Origin: Pseudomonas sp. RIT-PI-q
GTDB taxonomy: Bacteria > Pseudomonadota > Gammaproteobacteria > Pseudomonadales > Pseudomonadaceae
Reading direction: 5' to 3'
Assembly (NCBI RefSeq): GCF_001297125.1
Contig: NZ_LHPC01000021.1
Location: forward strand, 186,001-250,000
DNA length: 64,000 nucleotides
The position numbers were made by a program, and so were the translations under genes. Shown piece by piece: positions 63,627 through 64,000 of the stretch. The notes below the pieces were generated by a model, which ran no database searches, was not told where the DNA came from, and saw only the letters and a list, made by a program, of their open reading frames with translations. The first letter of the stretch is position 1. The number at the start of each line of letters is the position of its first letter.

Positions 63627-64000
63627 GGTCATCCGTCCCCTCGTTACGTAACGCAAAAAAAACGCCCCGGTCCTCATTCAGAGGGCCAGGGCGTTTTGCA
63701 TTTCGGTGGTCGGCAAAATGACCTTGATGCGCGACAAGTTCGGGTGCGGCACATGTGCGACATGTTGTCACAGCGCGAGTGTCGCAAGGCGTTTCAATGT
63801 GCCTGATTGGTGTACGGCTTTGCAACAGAATGGGGGTTTTTTAACAGCAGGCGATGTCAGACCGGAAAAGCCGTAACAGGCAGTTTTAACAGGCCTCGGC
63901 GAATTGCCAGAGCCCTTGTCATATAGGGGCTTGAGCGAGGTCGGAGGACGGTGCAGAGCCTTCGATACTGTCTGAACTGCGTGTGGTAGACCTACTATTT
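63627..64000. other. Gene-free end of the window
   Basis: Apart from the terminator at 63659-63697, no coding frame with support was found. The sequence from about 63700 to the edge looks like the 5' region of a gene that starts outside the window. Confidence 0.55.
63659..63697. terminator. Bidirectional terminator after dsbB
   Basis: Long stem AAAACGCCC.GGTCCT / AGGGCC.GGGCGTTTT with a seven-base loop and one wobble. Four T follow on the plus strand; eight A precede it, so it is at least as strong on the minus strand. Confidence 0.85.

Overview
The window is a typical stretch of a Pseudomonas chromosome. Gene content and order (slyD with a glutathione peroxidase, folX-folE-folM, the hmgR/hmgA-fahA-maiA homogentisate cluster, two Fec-type iron signalling systems, NorR with flavohemoglobin), high GC content, Shine-Dalgarno-led starts and dense palindromic REP pairs (REPINs) all point to the P. 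fluorescens/P. putida lineage. The species assignment is an inference. No rRNA, tRNA, CRISPR array, prophage or insertion sequence was seen; most intergenic structure is palindromic repeats and intrinsic terminators.

Layout. 1-5.5 kb: start of pta (minus, cut by the window edge), a DUF3565 protein, slyD, glutathione peroxidase, an Old Yellow Enzyme, a GT4 glycosyltransferase and cysZ. 5.8-12.6 kb: trxB, then a minus-strand cluster for uptake and breakdown of an amine or amino acid (class III aminotransferase, ABC permease, ATPase, binding protein, PuuB-like FAD oxidoreductase). 12.8-18.8 kb: HopJ and DUF1244 proteins, tetrahydromonapterin genes folX-folE-folM, a monooxygenase-like membrane protein, then a MerR/LitR-like regulator without B12 ligands, an unknown PilZ-like protein and a short LOV photoreceptor gene broken by a one-base frameshift. 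18.3-23.8 kb: flavodoxin, LysR with the lrgA/lrgB pair, class II aldolase-like protein, alpha/beta hydrolase and SDR.

24-31 kb: DUF1302 and DUF1329 exported proteins, a MalT-type LuxR regulator, and a small unknown gene behind an unusually palindrome-rich promoter. 30.9-35.1 kb: hmgR divergent from hmgA-fahA-maiA (tyrosine/phenylalanine catabolism through homogentisate), with overlapping operator palindromes. 35.3-42.4 kb: SirB1-like protein, a leucine dehydrogenase homologue lacking its catalytic lysine, SOS gene yebG with a clear LexA box, PsiE, DUF3509, sdaA with a divergent LysR, and a ribosome-hibernation protein. 42.7-53.2 kb: two cell-surface signalling iron systems back to back, fecI-fecR-fecA (minus) and DUF3649-PepSY reductase-DUF3325-sigma-anti-sigma-receptor (plus), sharing one upstream region with a Fur-like box. 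53.3-63.6 kb: AraC regulator with EamA exporter, 2-hydroxyacid dehydrogenase, small proteins, YkgJ cysteine-cluster protein, GNAT, cheV, norR/fhpR divergent from flavohemoglobin with three NorR enhancer sites, and dsbB.

The points most worth a second look are the LitR-LOV light-sensing module with its frameshifted photoreceptor, the ten-base C tract directly after the fecA start codon (possible phase variation), the catalytic Lys-to-Val change in the leucine dehydrogenase homologue, the small unknown gene at 30.5 kb with nested inverted repeats upstream, and REPIN arms that covary between copies.
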